Shown: one piece after another, positions 51,138-60,473 of the stretch
Numbering within the stretch: position 1 is the first letter of the stretch
Layout of the letters: each line of letters begins with the position of its first letter
Assembly (NCBI GenBank): GCA_020852965.1
Contig: JADYZV010000015.1
Span: forward strand, 1-64,000
DNA from: Pirellulaceae bacterium
GTDB taxonomy: Bacteria; Planctomycetota; Planctomycetia; Pirellulales; Pirellulaceae
Length of the DNA stretch: 64,000 nt
Direction: 5' to 3'
Program-made: the position numbers and the translations under genes
Notes under the pieces: model-generated
The model's input: the letters and a program-made list of their open reading frames with translations, nothing else
Database searches by the model: none
What the model was told of the DNA's origin: nothing

Positions 51138-52526
51138 ATGAGACGTGTATGGCTTGTAAACGTGGCGATAGTTTTGTTTCTGACAGCCTGCCAGACGATT
51201 CCGGCAGTTACGGCATCAGAACCGGAAGGAACGAGTGCGAGTACGATACCGGATTGCACCTTTGATGTGGGTATCGACTTGGTAGATGTTACACCGACAA
51301 ATGAGGTTTTACTGGGAGGCTCACCGTTTCCAAAGAAAACTTCAGAGGTGGATACGCCCTTGTTTGTGAAAGCGATGGTGATTTCCTCAGGGACACAGAA
51401 AGTGGCCATTGTGACACTGGATCATTTGAAATATCCCTCAAACCTTGCTGACATAGCGCGGGAGCAGATTGAAGAATCAACCGGTATTCCGTTTGATAAC
51501 ATCATCATCTGTTCTTCGCACACGCACTCCTCTCCGATGTGGTGGAATCCCTGCTATAAGGAAGATAACCGGTTGCTGACTCCCATTCATAAAGCGGTTG
51601 AACTAGCCGCCGCCGATCTTGAGCCGTGCAAACTGGGAACGGCGACTGAAACCGTGGAAGGGATAACCCGCAATAGAAGGCTGATGGTGGACGGAGAGGT
51701 GTGGAACAGATGGCTGGTCGACCGCGGGGCACCCGATACGACGAAAGATACTTATCCGGCGGAAGGGCCGATTGACCCCGAGCTAATTGTGCTGGCGGCT
51801 GTTAATCAGAATGGGAAATACAAAGCCATTCTGTACAACTACGCGTGTCATGCGGACGTAACCCGGCCGACTATGATTTCTGCGGATTATCCCGGGCATG
51901 TTCAGAAGGTTGTGAGTGAAAATTTAGGATATGCTGTTCCCGCGTTATTCTTAGCGGGTGCCTGCGGTGACATCAACCCGTACCCGTACGGAAACAGTCC
52001 TGACAACAGCCAGGCGCCCGTCTTTGGCAGAAAGCTTGGGAACGGAGTATTGGAGAGCCTGGAACATCTCGAATTCATTACGAGTTCGACACTTTGTGCA
52101 GAGAGCAGAAATGCGAACATGCCGGGCAGGGAAGATCCTTGTTTTGCAGAGGAAGAGATAACTCGTAAATGGCCGGAAACGCTGGAGGTTCATAGAAAAG
52201 CATTTCAGGCGACGATGAGTCAGAGGAAACCGACGTATGAATTCTGGTTGAGCGGCATTCGCATCGGAGATAATTTTGCGATCGTCACCAATCCGGATGA
52301 ACTGTTTTGCCAGACAGGGCTAGATATTAAAAAGGGGTCCCCGTTTAAGCGAACGATGGTTGTGGAACAAACCAATGGCTCCCACGGCTACATTCCTACT
52401 CCGAATGCGTGTGAAGCGGGCGGATACGAGGCGTGGTATGGAGAGCATTCCTATCTTTCCACCAATGCCGCTACGATTATTGAGACAAATTCACTGGACA
52501 TACTGGCGCACTTGAAAAATAAATAA
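51138..52526 (+). CDS. Neutral/alkaline ceramidase-like exported protein
   Basis: The ATG at 51138 follows AGGAG. The protein has a lipoprotein-like signal (NVAIVLFLTACQTIPA). The neutral/alkaline non-lysosomal ceramidase N-terminal fold is indicated by VGIDLVDVTPTNEVLLGG, SSHTHSSPMWWNP (metal His pair), YNYACHADVTRP...SADYPGHVQK and GACGDINPYPYG. Length (462) fits the single-domain bacterial relatives, whose substrates are mostly unknown. The gene is less GC-rich than its neighbours, with many AAA, GAA and ATT codons, and is bordered by short repeats on both sides. This suggests acquisition by transfer. Confidence 0.8.
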   Translation: MRRVWLVNVAIVLFLTACQTIPAVTASEPEGTSASTIPDCTFDVGIDLVDVTPTNEVLLGGSPFPKKTSEVDTPLFVKAMVISSGTQKVAIVTLDHLKYPSNLADIAREQIEESTGIPFDNIIICSSHTHSSPMWWNPCYKEDNRLLTPIHKAVELAAADLEPCKLGTATETVEGITRNRRLMVDGEVWNRWLVDRGAPDTTKDTYPAEGPIDPELIVLAAVNQNGKYKAILYNYACHADVTRPTMISADYPGHVQKVVSENLGYAVPALFLAGACGDINPYPYGNSPDNSQAPVFGRKLGNGVLESLEHLEFITSSTLCAESRNANMPGREDPCFAEEEITRKWPETLEVHRKAFQATMSQRKPTYEFWLSGIRIGDNFAIVTNPDELFCQTGLDIKKGSPFKRTMVVEQTNGSHGYIPTPNACEAGGYEAWYGEHSYLSTNAATIIETNSLDILAHLKNK

Positions 52527-52551
52527 AAAAAGTAGGAAGGTTCACGGGCGA

Positions 52552-52645
52552 TTCACGGGGACACACTGCATCCATGGGTGCCTCAGGGGACACGCTGCGT
52601 TCGGTTTCACGGGGTTTCACGGGGACACACTGCGTTCGTGAGGGG
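52552..52645 (+). repeat. GGGGACACACTGCGTTC short repeat cluster
   Basis: Three imperfect copies of CACGGGGACACACTGCGTTC or close variants occur at about 52554-52573, 52585-52604 and 52617-52636, directly after the ceramidase-like gene. Such words are common next to REP-associated transposase genes in other bacteria, but no transposase is present here. The rest of 52646-52913 shows nothing that I can name. Confidence 0.7.
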
Positions 52646-52913
52646 AATAACAATCTGCAGCTAGCTAGCAAATACATCGGTTCGACGAGAGGGGCTGTGG
52701 CCGCGCCTGGAAAGTTTTTTTAGAAAAACTGGCGGAATTCTTGTAAGACTTTGGGGCTCATCTCCTTCTACTAGTGTCGGAATTTCTTCGACGCTCCCAC
52801 ACCTGCATCTTTGCTTGCTGGCGGATGCTTTGCCCCAAACGCAAGCTCCCCAACGGTTCACCGGCTGAGCCCAGAGAGACCGAGATCAACTCGATTGTCA
52901 ACGACGCAATGTA

Positions 52914-53363
52914 ACTCCCGCAAATATCATGCGTCGGCATGCTGACAAGGTATGTTTGTTAGGAGATCTCATGCTCGCCAAGGGGTTGGAGGGTACGTTG
53001 GCACAACAAGTCACGCAGCCAGGGCAGCTTATTGGCGACTTGCCATACATGTCACCAGAGCGTACTCAGTCGGATCGCAGCGTAGATTGTCGCAGCGATT
53101 TGTATGGACTAGGAGCGGCCTTGTACGCTCTGCTTGCGGGTCGGCCGCCGATTGAGGGCACTTCACTCGCTGAGCTGGTAACGAACGTTCGCAAGACAGT
53201 CCCGGCTTCACCGAAAACGTATCAGCTTTCGATCAACGACAAGTTCGCCGATCTCGTGATGCAGTTGCTCGAAAAGCGTCCTGAGGATCGCTACCAAACC
53301 CCCGCCGGGATGATGAAGGATCTCGAAACAATCGGTCGATACAACAGTATTCCGATCGACTGA
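52914..53363 (+). pseudogene. Ser/Thr protein kinase C-lobe relic
   Basis: The frame opens at PANIMRRH (from the end of the catalytic loop), passes LLGDLMLAKGLEG, where the DFG motif has become DLM, and continues through the activation segment GDLPYMSPERTQSDRSVDCRSDLYGLGAALYALLAGRPPI to the end of the C-lobe (RPEDRYQTPAGMMKDL). The whole N-lobe, the catalytic HRD and any sensor domains are missing. It must be inactive. It resembles the planctomycete kinases usually encoded near ECF sigma factors such as the one at 46990-47601. Confidence 0.8.
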
Positions 53364-53382
53364 CGCCGTTGATCTTAGTCAG

Positions 53383-53575
53383 CTATCCGTCGGAAATCAG
53401 CGAATACGATTTTGCAGCCTGTCTTTTTTCGGGCGTCTCAAAGACGACCAGCATCAAAGCCAGCACTATTTCTCCATGGGCTACATTGACGGATATAGTG
53501 CACAGGTTTTTGAAGCCTTGGTTAGTGTAAATGTAAGTAACGTCTGTGAGCCAGATGAGGTTTGGCTTTTGGCGA
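53383..53575 (-). pseudogene. IS3-family transposase fragment
   Basis: Read on the minus strand, the frame RQKPNLIWLTDVTYIYTNQGF matches the integrase-core start of IS3-type transposases (WxTDxTYIxTxxG, with the first catalytic Asp). Similarity fades after about 45 codons, and the frame ends at 53383. There are no partner ORF and no terminal repeats, so this is a relic. It shows that insertion sequences have visited this zone. The interval 53364-53755 contains nothing else. Confidence 0.65.
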
Positions 53576-53755
53576 TCGATCTAGGAGCGGTCCGGCTGGG
53601 ATGCCCTAGGAGCTGAACTAGATTCGGTGAGGGACCCCCATTGCAAATCTGTCCGTCACCAGCCTTGAAATTCTCTCGACATTCATGGTTTGGTTTGTGT
53701 GTGGGATGTTTTCGAGGTTTTTGAACACCGCTGCTGGCCGTCACCCTGGACGACC

Positions 53756-54895
53756 TCATTTTTCCCAGTAACCAAAAAGCCTTTCTCGCAGTTGCGAGTC
53801 AAGTGCAGGGTCTGTTTTCTTTTCATTGAGCCAGTTAATTACTTGAGCGTTGTGGCTAAATTCAGTAAGCAGCAAGATGGCATCGACGTGAGCGCTCGTA
53901 TCGCTGTCGTAATTGGCGTTTGCATTGACTTGTTCGAGATAGGCGATGATTGCTGGCACCACAATGTGTTCTCCATCCGAATGAGCGATGAGGCCCGGCC
54001 CCAGTGCCGCCACTCCTCGTTCCATACGGAGATAGCCTTCGCCCCGCTTGGTTAGGAGCACACGCACTGCCAAGCGCCGAATGTCGTTTGACATTGATTC
54101 GTCATAAGCCAAATTCACGATCTGAACTGCGCAGTTGTCGAGATTATGATTTAGGTACCACCAGCTTGGTAGGTACTCCATTTTCTCCAAGAGCAAAAGG
54201 GAGTGGTGCAGCAGCGGTTCATAATCTTGATCGCAGATTGCTTCCTGTAGGAACCCATTTACAAAAGGGCTGCCTGGATTAGGGGTTAGTTGCGAAAGTA
54301 TCGCTTCCACGGATTGTTGATCTTCTCCTTCAATTGCAGTTTTGAGCTGGCGAGCAGCCATTTTCCCCTTCGCGACCATTTCCTCTTTTCCGCGTTTGTC
54401 TGCGATCGATTGCTCAATATCTTGTTGACGTTTTTTCTGAAGAGCGACTTGGTTCCTCGCTAGCGTCTTAATATCAAGGACGCCAGTGATAGAAAGTACC
54501 AGTAATCCCACTACGACCTCCGCTTTTGATATCGAGCTGGGAACGGTCGACGAGTTTCTCGAAGAAAGGTAAGCACCGAGTGTTACAATCTGCAGAGTTA
54601 CAAAAAGCACTCCCAAAATCAAGGCAGCTAGTCCGGCATAGGCAGCGCCTTCAGCCCCAAGTCCCGTTTTGAAAATCGAGCTAAAAGCGGCCGCAATGCA
54701 CCAACCAAGGGTCACCGCCAGATATGGAAGCCAAAACCACTGAACTCTCCTAAAAATAATATAGGCAAGCAAGGTATGGGCAATTCCCAAAAATAAGTAA
54801 ACGGAATTGTGTGAAGGTAGCATCTGCGCGTGGAAGAATATGACTGCAATGAACGCGTGCATGATGGAAACGATAAATAATAAAACTGTGGCCAT
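53756..54895 (-). CDS. Membrane protein of unknown function
   Basis: The 379-residue protein has four or five N-terminal membrane segments (VLLFIVSIMHAFIAVIFFHA, VYLFLGIAHTLLAYIIF, FWLPYLAVTLGWCIAAAF, GLAALILGVLFVTLQIVTLGAYL, VVVGLLVLSITGVL). A charged coiled-coil-like stretch (QVALQKKRQQDIEQSIADKRGKEEMVAKGKMAARQ) and a soluble alpha-helical C-terminal half follow. The C-terminal half has a repeat-like look, as in HEAT/ARM proteins, but I recognise no family. The GC content is lower than nearby, with many AAA and ATT codons, so it may be acquired. Confidence 0.5.
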   Translation of the reverse strand: MATVLLFIVSIMHAFIAVIFFHAQMLPSHNSVYLFLGIAHTLLAYIIFRRVQWFWLPYLAVTLGWCIAAAFSSIFKTGLGAEGAAYAGLAALILGVLFVTLQIVTLGAYLSSRNSSTVPSSISKAEVVVGLLVLSITGVLDIKTLARNQVALQKKRQQDIEQSIADKRGKEEMVAKGKMAARQLKTAIEGEDQQSVEAILSQLTPNPGSPFVNGFLQEAICDQDYEPLLHHSLLLLEKMEYLPSWWYLNHNLDNCAVQIVNLAYDESMSNDIRRLAVRVLLTKRGEGYLRMERGVAALGPGLIAHSDGEHIVVPAIIAYLEQVNANANYDSDTSAHVDAILLLTEFSHNAQVINWLNEKKTDPALDSQLRERLFGYWEK

Positions 54896-55307
54896 TTTTG
54901 ATCGCTTTATATACTCAGCTTGCTTTCGAATCGCTCTACCGCTTTTTGTTGCTCTTGTTTGACGTCATTGGTACGCGTCGCGCCCATCTCTGAGCACACT
55001 GGAACATCGGTGTCGTCCGGCGCCGGAAGTGAAATCAGAATCGGAGAACGCCAGATTTACTACAGAGTCTGAGCCCAGTGTACCGTTGCGCGGTATATTC
55101 ACGCTGCGTCCAAAACGCTGCCCAACTCAGGTTCTCCTCCGATTCTCGAGAAGCGTTCATTCGGTTTGCCCAATACATTTTTTACTTTTCTTATTAATTG
55201 TTTTTTGGGGATGCGATTCGGTCGTTTGATTAGAGTCTCTAATACGTATGCCCTTTCCGGTTTATCTAGTGCTGCCCTACCTATCATGTCATGCGAGCTT
55301 CAGACCT
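54896..55307. other. Divergent promoter region without a gene
   Basis: This interval separates the unknown membrane protein (minus) from the MFS gene (plus). An AT-rich block near 55178-55210 (TTTTTTACTTTTCTTATTAA) is a reasonable place for promoters. I see no RNA gene, riboswitch or conserved palindrome. Confidence 0.4.
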
Positions 55308-56687
55308 ATGAGAATGCCTCAGTTGAATTCGTTCCGCTCTGGCGGTGCAGACAATCCATCGCCGCAGGTACCGATCCAAGGACGTAGTAAGGGGCAGCAA
55401 GCGCTGACGATGTTCAGTTTGATACTGGCAGGCGAAACTATCTTTCTTCCCGCTTTCCATCTTGGTCGTTACTTCAAATCGTCCCTACTAACCACCTTTG
55501 ACATCGACGAATTTCAATTGGGAGAACTGGGTGCGGTTTATGGAGTACTTGCGACGCTTTGTTACTTTTTGGGCGGACCTATAGCCGACCGTTGGCAACC
55601 AAGATTGTTGATGGTAGTATCGCTAATCGCCACGGGTATGGGTAGTTTGTACATGGCCACGATCCCAGGGATGACTGGCTTGTGCCTACTGTTCGGATTC
55701 TGGGGAGTGACGACAATCCTTGCGTTCTGGGCCCCCTTGATTCGCGCAACGCGAGAGTTGGCTGGCGAGAAGGGGCAGGGGCGCGCCTTCGGAATCCTCG
55801 ATGGAGGCCGTGGACTTGCATCGGCGATCATTGCCTCTGTTGCCGCTTATGCATTCGCTGTAATGGTCAGTGGCGACGCGGCAAACAACCCGGTAGCGGA
55901 GCGCGCAGCGGTACAGCGGTTGGTTCTATCCTATGGAGTCTTTTGCGTTCTTGCTGCGGTATGCGTCTGGCTCTTTGTGCCAACGTATAACGGCGGCGAA
56001 GTTGCCGAGACGGTTCACGACATCCCACCCAAATCATCCTTGCTGCGACGATTGGTGGCTGTGCTGAGCTCACCGGCGATATGGCTACAGGCGGTTGTCA
56101 TCATTGCAGCCTACAGCGCATTCAAGATGATCGACAACTATGGGCTCTATGCCGAGGATGCATACGGCATGTCGCGCTCCGATTCGGCCAAGTTAATTGC
56201 CAATATCAGCTATGCCCGAGTTGGCGCCGCGCTGGTTGCTGGCTGGGTAGCAGACCGCTGGTTGGGGGTGCGTGCAACCATCCAAGTCGGTTTCGCATGT
56301 CTACTGTTCGCCTATGGCTTGTTCCTGTTTGTTGCCCCCAATCCTAGTTTGGTTTGGCTGCTCACATGCAACATGCTCATCAGTTGCATCGGCTTCTTTG
56401 CCCTTCGAGGAATCTATTTTGCTTTGTTGGAGGACTCTGGAATCCCGACTCATTTGACCGGAACGGCGGTAGGCGTGATCTCTTTTGTGGGCTACACACC
56501 CGAAATTTTCATGGGACCGCTAACGGGTTGGCTGATTCGCGAGGCCCGATCCAATGGCAATGTGTCGGATGGCTATCATCAAATATTCAGCATACTTATG
56601 GCGTTGTGTTGCTGCGGCGTAGCGGCGGCATTTGCTCTGCGATGGTTCCGTTGCAAGCAAATCGTCCACCAATCTACGGTAGACTAA
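55308..56687 (+). CDS. MFS transporter
   Basis: Twelve membrane segments are visible. FLGGPIADRWQPRLLM is the MFS motif after TM2 and its echo is VAGWVADRWLGVRATIQVG in the second half. The N-terminal 35 residues are polar and unconserved; the start could be the ATG at 55308, 55314 or 55410. The overall pattern recalls the nitrate/nitrite and sugar-phosphate branches, but no substrate motif is present, so only export or uptake of a small molecule is claimed. It stands alone on the plus strand. Confidence 0.8.
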   Translation: MRMPQLNSFRSGGADNPSPQVPIQGRSKGQQALTMFSLILAGETIFLPAFHLGRYFKSSLLTTFDIDEFQLGELGAVYGVLATLCYFLGGPIADRWQPRLLMVVSLIATGMGSLYMATIPGMTGLCLLFGFWGVTTILAFWAPLIRATRELAGEKGQGRAFGILDGGRGLASAIIASVAAYAFAVMVSGDAANNPVAERAAVQRLVLSYGVFCVLAAVCVWLFVPTYNGGEVAETVHDIPPKSSLLRRLVAVLSSPAIWLQAVVIIAAYSAFKMIDNYGLYAEDAYGMSRSDSAKLIANISYARVGAALVAGWVADRWLGVRATIQVGFACLLFAYGLFLFVAPNPSLVWLLTCNMLISCIGFFALRGIYFALLEDSGIPTHLTGTAVGVISFVGYTPEIFMGPLTGWLIREARSNGNVSDGYHQIFSILMALCCCGVAAAFALRWFRCKQIVHQSTVD

Positions 56688-56745
56688 GACTCAAGTTGCG
56701 ACGGAACGATCTAACGGTAAAGGTACACGTTCCGGTGATGGATGG

Positions 56746-56766
56746 GCGGGTTATGAATAATCTGGA
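56746..56766 (+). repeat. Second copy of the 34.5-kb element end
   Basis: This 21-bp stretch (GCGGGTTATGAATAATCTGG plus one base) differs at two positions from 34469-34489, the right end of the nested inverted-repeat element. No second arm is visible nearby, so it is a solo end or remnant downstream of the MFS gene. Confidence 0.6.
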
Positions 56767-56846
56767 TCAAAGTTCGGAGTATCGAGCGTGCCGACCTGGG
56801 ACAGTAAATTCGAGCCGCCGGAGGGTGCAGTAACGAGCTCTTCAGC

Positions 56847-57590
56847 TCAGCATGCAGTTGAATGAGACTGAAAGCGAGTCACAGTTCTCTTAATGGCGAG
56901 GGGCAGAACACCGATGATTGCGAAAGCCAACAACATTTGCCAACTGAGAATGCCAGCAACTCCATCGTTCGCGAGGCTTTGTAGGCTGGGTACCGTCGAA
57001 CCGGCATAGACATAGGCTGCGGTGCCCGGCAACATTCCAAGTTGGCTAACCCACCAAAACGTTGTGGCGCGAACTTTGGTCAGCCCCATCACAGCGTTGA
57101 TGATAAAGAATGGCACGGCAGGTACGAGTCGAAGTGTGAACAAGTAAAACGCTCCCTCGCGCTCAAACGCTTCGTCGATTCGACGAAGACGCTCTTGCAT
57201 ACGGTTTTGAACCCAATCCCGCAACAAGTAGCGACTGATTAGAAAGGCAACCATCGCCCCACCTGTCGACCCAAAACTGACGACAAGCATTCCATGCCAA
57301 AATCCGAAATACCACCCATAGACCAAGGTTAACGCCGTTGCCCCCGGCAGGGACAAACCTGCCACGGCAATGTAAACCACAAGCGCTACCATCGTTGCAA
57401 TCATCGGGGAATCAACTTGCCAAGCACGCATTTGTGCTTCCTGACTGGCCAGATACTCTAGCGAAAGAACATCTCGCAAAAACCAGTACAGAGTGCTCCC
57501 AATCCCTGCTACAACTGCTAGCAGAAGGACCTTCTTGATCCAGCCGCTGCCCGGCTGAAGACCTGGAGAACGCTGTAGTTCGTCGACCAT
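56847..57590 (-). CDS. TVP38/TMEM64 family membrane protein
   Basis: From the ATG at 57588-57590, preceded by GAGGG, the protein has 247 residues. The SNARE-associated/DedA-related core is clear: LSLPGATALTLVYGWYFGFWHGMLVVSFGSTGGAMVAFLISRYLLRD, then the conserved RLVPAVPFFIINAVMGLTKV block and GMLPGTAAYVYAGS. Related DedA-superfamily proteins move or scramble lipids across membranes. A longer frame from 57698 adds residues without homology. No operon partner is seen. Confidence 0.88.
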   Translation of the reverse strand: MVDELQRSPGLQPGSGWIKKVLLLAVVAGIGSTLYWFLRDVLSLEYLASQEAQMRAWQVDSPMIATMVALVVYIAVAGLSLPGATALTLVYGWYFGFWHGMLVVSFGSTGGAMVAFLISRYLLRDWVQNRMQERLRRIDEAFEREGAFYLFTLRLVPAVPFFIINAVMGLTKVRATTFWWVSQLGMLPGTAAYVYAGSTVPSLQSLANDGVAGILSWQMLLAFAIIGVLPLAIKRTVTRFQSHSTAC

Positions 57591-58104
57591 CACGTCGCCC
57601 TCTAATTCGCAAGAAAACTGGAACCGTTTCGTATGTGCACAAGAACGTCGGGCAACGGCTGGTTTCCCTACAAACTTCCCTTGAAGGTCAGCGCTCAACC
57701 TATAGTATATGGGTTTTCACGGAGGCTACTGATAGATGAAGGCAGGCGGAGATCGCATTGGTCCTAGTCGGACTTCTTGTGTGATTCGTGGGACGTTGGA
57801 GAATTTGCCCTCGAATCACGCCAATTGCATTGATTGAAATAGGCAAATGAACCTCACGCCCCGCCATCTTTACACCTTACCATATAGATTCCAGTCGCCT
57901 ATCTTAGATGTAGAGGTATCATGGGTGGAGACTTTGGCACCGCGTTTGATGTGATGAACTCAATCTAAACTAAGAGTCGCATCGTAGACGAGACACGATG
58001 GAACATGACATGCCCCCACGCGTCAACCAATGGTACAATGTGCTGTTCCTAAATGCGTTTTAGGTAGAATCACAGCGAGCCCGCCCCCCCCCAGGAGTCC
58101 TAAC
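57591..58104. other. Intergenic region without recognisable features
   Basis: This divergent stretch between the TVP38-type gene and the hemerythrin gene has no open frame with homology and no strong hairpin. The ribosome site CAGGAG at 58092-58097 belongs to the hemerythrin gene. Confidence 0.4.
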
Positions 58105-58683
58105 ATGGCCGTGCAAATCAATGCTAAACCATTGGCAGGTTTCGACCGACCGATTGATATGCTAATTGATTGCCACCGACGAATCGAGCATTTCCTCGAA
58201 GTGATCGTCCGCGTGGTCGAGCGTTATGACGGCCAGGCACTCGATGCCGAAGGTCGCCAAGCGCTTGCGGCCGCGAAACACTACTTTGCTAACTCCGCCC
58301 CCAAGCATACAGCCGATGAGGAACAATCGCTGTTTCCCCGTATGCATGCGGCGGGTGCTATCGAGCCAGCCACGAACGAATTGCTGGAGCGACTGCGCCA
58401 AGACCATCGAACAGCCGACGATCTTTATGAGAGGATCGATCGACTGCTGGACCAATGGGTGGCTTCGAGTGAGTCGTTACCCGCAGATTCACTTACCACA
58501 CTACGTTTGGATCTGGCGGAACTGAAGCGGCACTATGCCACTCACATTCACGCTGAAGAAGAACAGATTTTCCCGTCGGCAGCCAAGGCACTCACCGCCA
58601 ATCAGCTTGGCGAAATGGGAGCGGAAATGCGTGCTCGTCGCGGACTGAACGTTGGTGGCCAATTGACAACGAGCCCTACGTAG
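58105..58683 (+). CDS. Hemerythrin HHE domain protein
   Basis: The ATG at 58105 follows CAGGAG. The 192-residue protein carries the four-helix hemerythrin pattern, with di-iron ligands in LIDCHRRIEHFL, PKHTADEEQSLFPRM, LRQDHRTADDL and YATHIHAEEEQIFPSA. Such cytoplasmic proteins bind oxygen, nitric oxide or iron, or sense redox state. The neighbours (TVP38 and a secretion protein) do not indicate which applies. Confidence 0.88.
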   Translation: MAVQINAKPLAGFDRPIDMLIDCHRRIEHFLEVIVRVVERYDGQALDAEGRQALAAAKHYFANSAPKHTADEEQSLFPRMHAAGAIEPATNELLERLRQDHRTADDLYERIDRLLDQWVASSESLPADSLTTLRLDLAELKRHYATHIHAEEEQIFPSAAKALTANQLGEMGAEMRARRGLNVGGQLTTSPT

Positions 58684-58693
58684 GTAGGAAACG

Positions 58694-60136
58694 TTATTGA
58701 GGCTGAACTGTTTCAGCCGGCTGCTGGCTTCCCTCAGATTCGTCGGTACGCGTCGCTGGCATCTCGGGTGACTGCGGATCCCCCGCAATGGCATCCAGAA
58801 ATTCGTTCGGAGTCAGTTCGTTGAAGCGACCGAGTGTGGAGTAGATCGACTTGAATTTACCAAAGTCGGCATTGTTCTCAACGAAATCCTTAACCATTCG
58901 ATCGCGTGTCTGGATCAACTCGTTGTCCTCGTCGCCGGCCGCTTCCGAGTCCAAACGTTCAGAGTCGGAGTTGCTGGAATTCTGCGAAGTCGAATCGACT
59001 ACAGCGGAATCCATTTCAAGGGATCCCGAGCCCAAAATCTCACGGCTTTGGATTGGTCCCGCAACGACCACTTCACGCATTTGCTGAAGAGTCTGAGAAT
59101 TAGCTCGCAGGGCTCCGCTAACCATTTGCAAGTATTGCGAGTACATCGACACGACGGTAAATCCCAGCAGTAGCACCACCGACAAGGAGACTGCCATCCC
59201 GCTGACTTGTCCCATGCGACGCAAGGCGATCGCGTTTTGTTCGTCGTAGTCGAGGGACAAACGTTGAACGCACTCGGTCACCTGACCGGTCGATTCCCCA
59301 ACGGCTATCGCCTGAACAAGCTCAGGTGGAAAGCGGTGTGTCGCTGCCAGCGCGGCTTCGAAAGACTCACCGTTCCGCAGTGATTCAACCAGTTGACTTT
59401 CAACCTTCTTGTAGCCTGCGTCTGAAGAACCGCGCACCGCCCAACGCACTGCGGTCACGGCATCGGTGCCCGCATCGATCGCGGCACCAAGCGTCCACGC
59501 AAAACGCGACGTCGAGATACGTTTCCACGTTGTTCCCACTCCAGGCAATCGGCGCAAAAGACCGGACAGCAGCGAAGACACTCGGCCACTCGACGTCCGC
59601 CATAAAATCACGCCCAGCGTCAGCAAGATAACGACTGTGACCACCATAACCACCGCCATGTTGCCGAGCGGCGGCAGGCCCAATCCGAACAGGTCGGGGG
59701 CGACGACGACCGTCACCGTCCGCTGCAGGTGATCCAAAGCGAAAAACAGCAGACTCAAAATAGTCGCCGCAGCGATCAGTTGCAGCACCGGCCGGAAAAT
59801 ACCTTGCCGAAACGCGCGTTGTGACCGAATCAACTCTCGATAGTAGTCCGCAAGCCGCAGAAACGTCTCGTCCAACTTTCCGGACGCTTCCCCCACTTCA
59901 ACCATTCCAATCAGCAGCTCTGGAAAGTTCCTGGACTTCTTTAAGGCCGATGCGGCACTCTCGCCACCCATTACCGCATCGATCACCGGCCGGGCATCCC
60001 ATTTCCCCGACCGACTGGTCGCGCGAAGCGCCTCGACAAACGACTGTCCGCCGCGTAAGGAAAGCCCCATCAAGTGGCAAAACCTCTCCAAAGTGGGCAA
60101 TGATAAGGAGACTCGGTGGTGAAGTGTTTCGCTCAT
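58694..60136 (-). CDS. Type II secretion system F family protein
   Basis: The two T2SSF repeats are visible: FCHLMGLSLRGGQSFVEALRA...GMVEVGEASGKLDETFLRLADYY followed by a helix FRPVLQLIAAATILSLLFFALD, and FAWTLGAAIDAGTDAVTAVRWAV...AIAVGESTGQVTECVQRLSLDYDEQ with SGMAVSLSVVLLLGFTVVSMYSQYL. It is the polytopic inner-membrane platform of type II secretion or type IV pili. The C-terminal 110 residues are an acidic Ser/Glu-rich tail beyond the family end. Other secretion genes are not adjacent, which is common in Planctomycetes. Confidence 0.88.
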   Translation of the reverse strand: MSETLHHRVSLSLPTLERFCHLMGLSLRGGQSFVEALRATSRSGKWDARPVIDAVMGGESAASALKKSRNFPELLIGMVEVGEASGKLDETFLRLADYYRELIRSQRAFRQGIFRPVLQLIAAATILSLLFFALDHLQRTVTVVVAPDLFGLGLPPLGNMAVVMVVTVVILLTLGVILWRTSSGRVSSLLSGLLRRLPGVGTTWKRISTSRFAWTLGAAIDAGTDAVTAVRWAVRGSSDAGYKKVESQLVESLRNGESFEAALAATHRFPPELVQAIAVGESTGQVTECVQRLSLDYDEQNAIALRRMGQVSGMAVSLSVVLLLGFTVVSMYSQYLQMVSGALRANSQTLQQMREVVVAGPIQSREILGSGSLEMDSAVVDSTSQNSSNSDSERLDSEAAGDEDNELIQTRDRMVKDFVENNADFGKFKSIYSTLGRFNELTPNEFLDAIAGDPQSPEMPATRTDESEGSQQPAETVQPQ

Positions 60137-60473
60137 AAACGACTCAACCGGATTGAGGCAAAGAAAAGACTAAATCCTTAGACAAACGCGTTGCTGCCAA
60201 TTCGTCATCGCGAACCTGGCTGCTAGCCTTTTCACTGCAAAGTTGATGCCAGAGCCGACGACTAGTCCCTCACCAGCCTAAATCCGCCTAAACTGCGACA
60301 CTTTTCACTAAACTCCACCATTTTGCGAATGTCAGTCGAAACAAGCTGAAGATTTTCCAAAAACTAGTCTCACTCAAAGGCGCCACGGCGCAAGGAAATC
60401 CACAGCGGTTTTCGAAGACGTAGCCACAGGCAGCCGATGCAACCAAGCTTGCAGACAATCGAACGCGATGGGC
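60137..60473. other. Intergenic region without recognisable features
   Basis: This gap separates the end of the housekeeping cluster (frr) from the secretion F gene start, both on the minus strand. No open frame, tRNA or clear terminator is visible. It should contain the promoter of the F gene. Confidence 0.35.
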
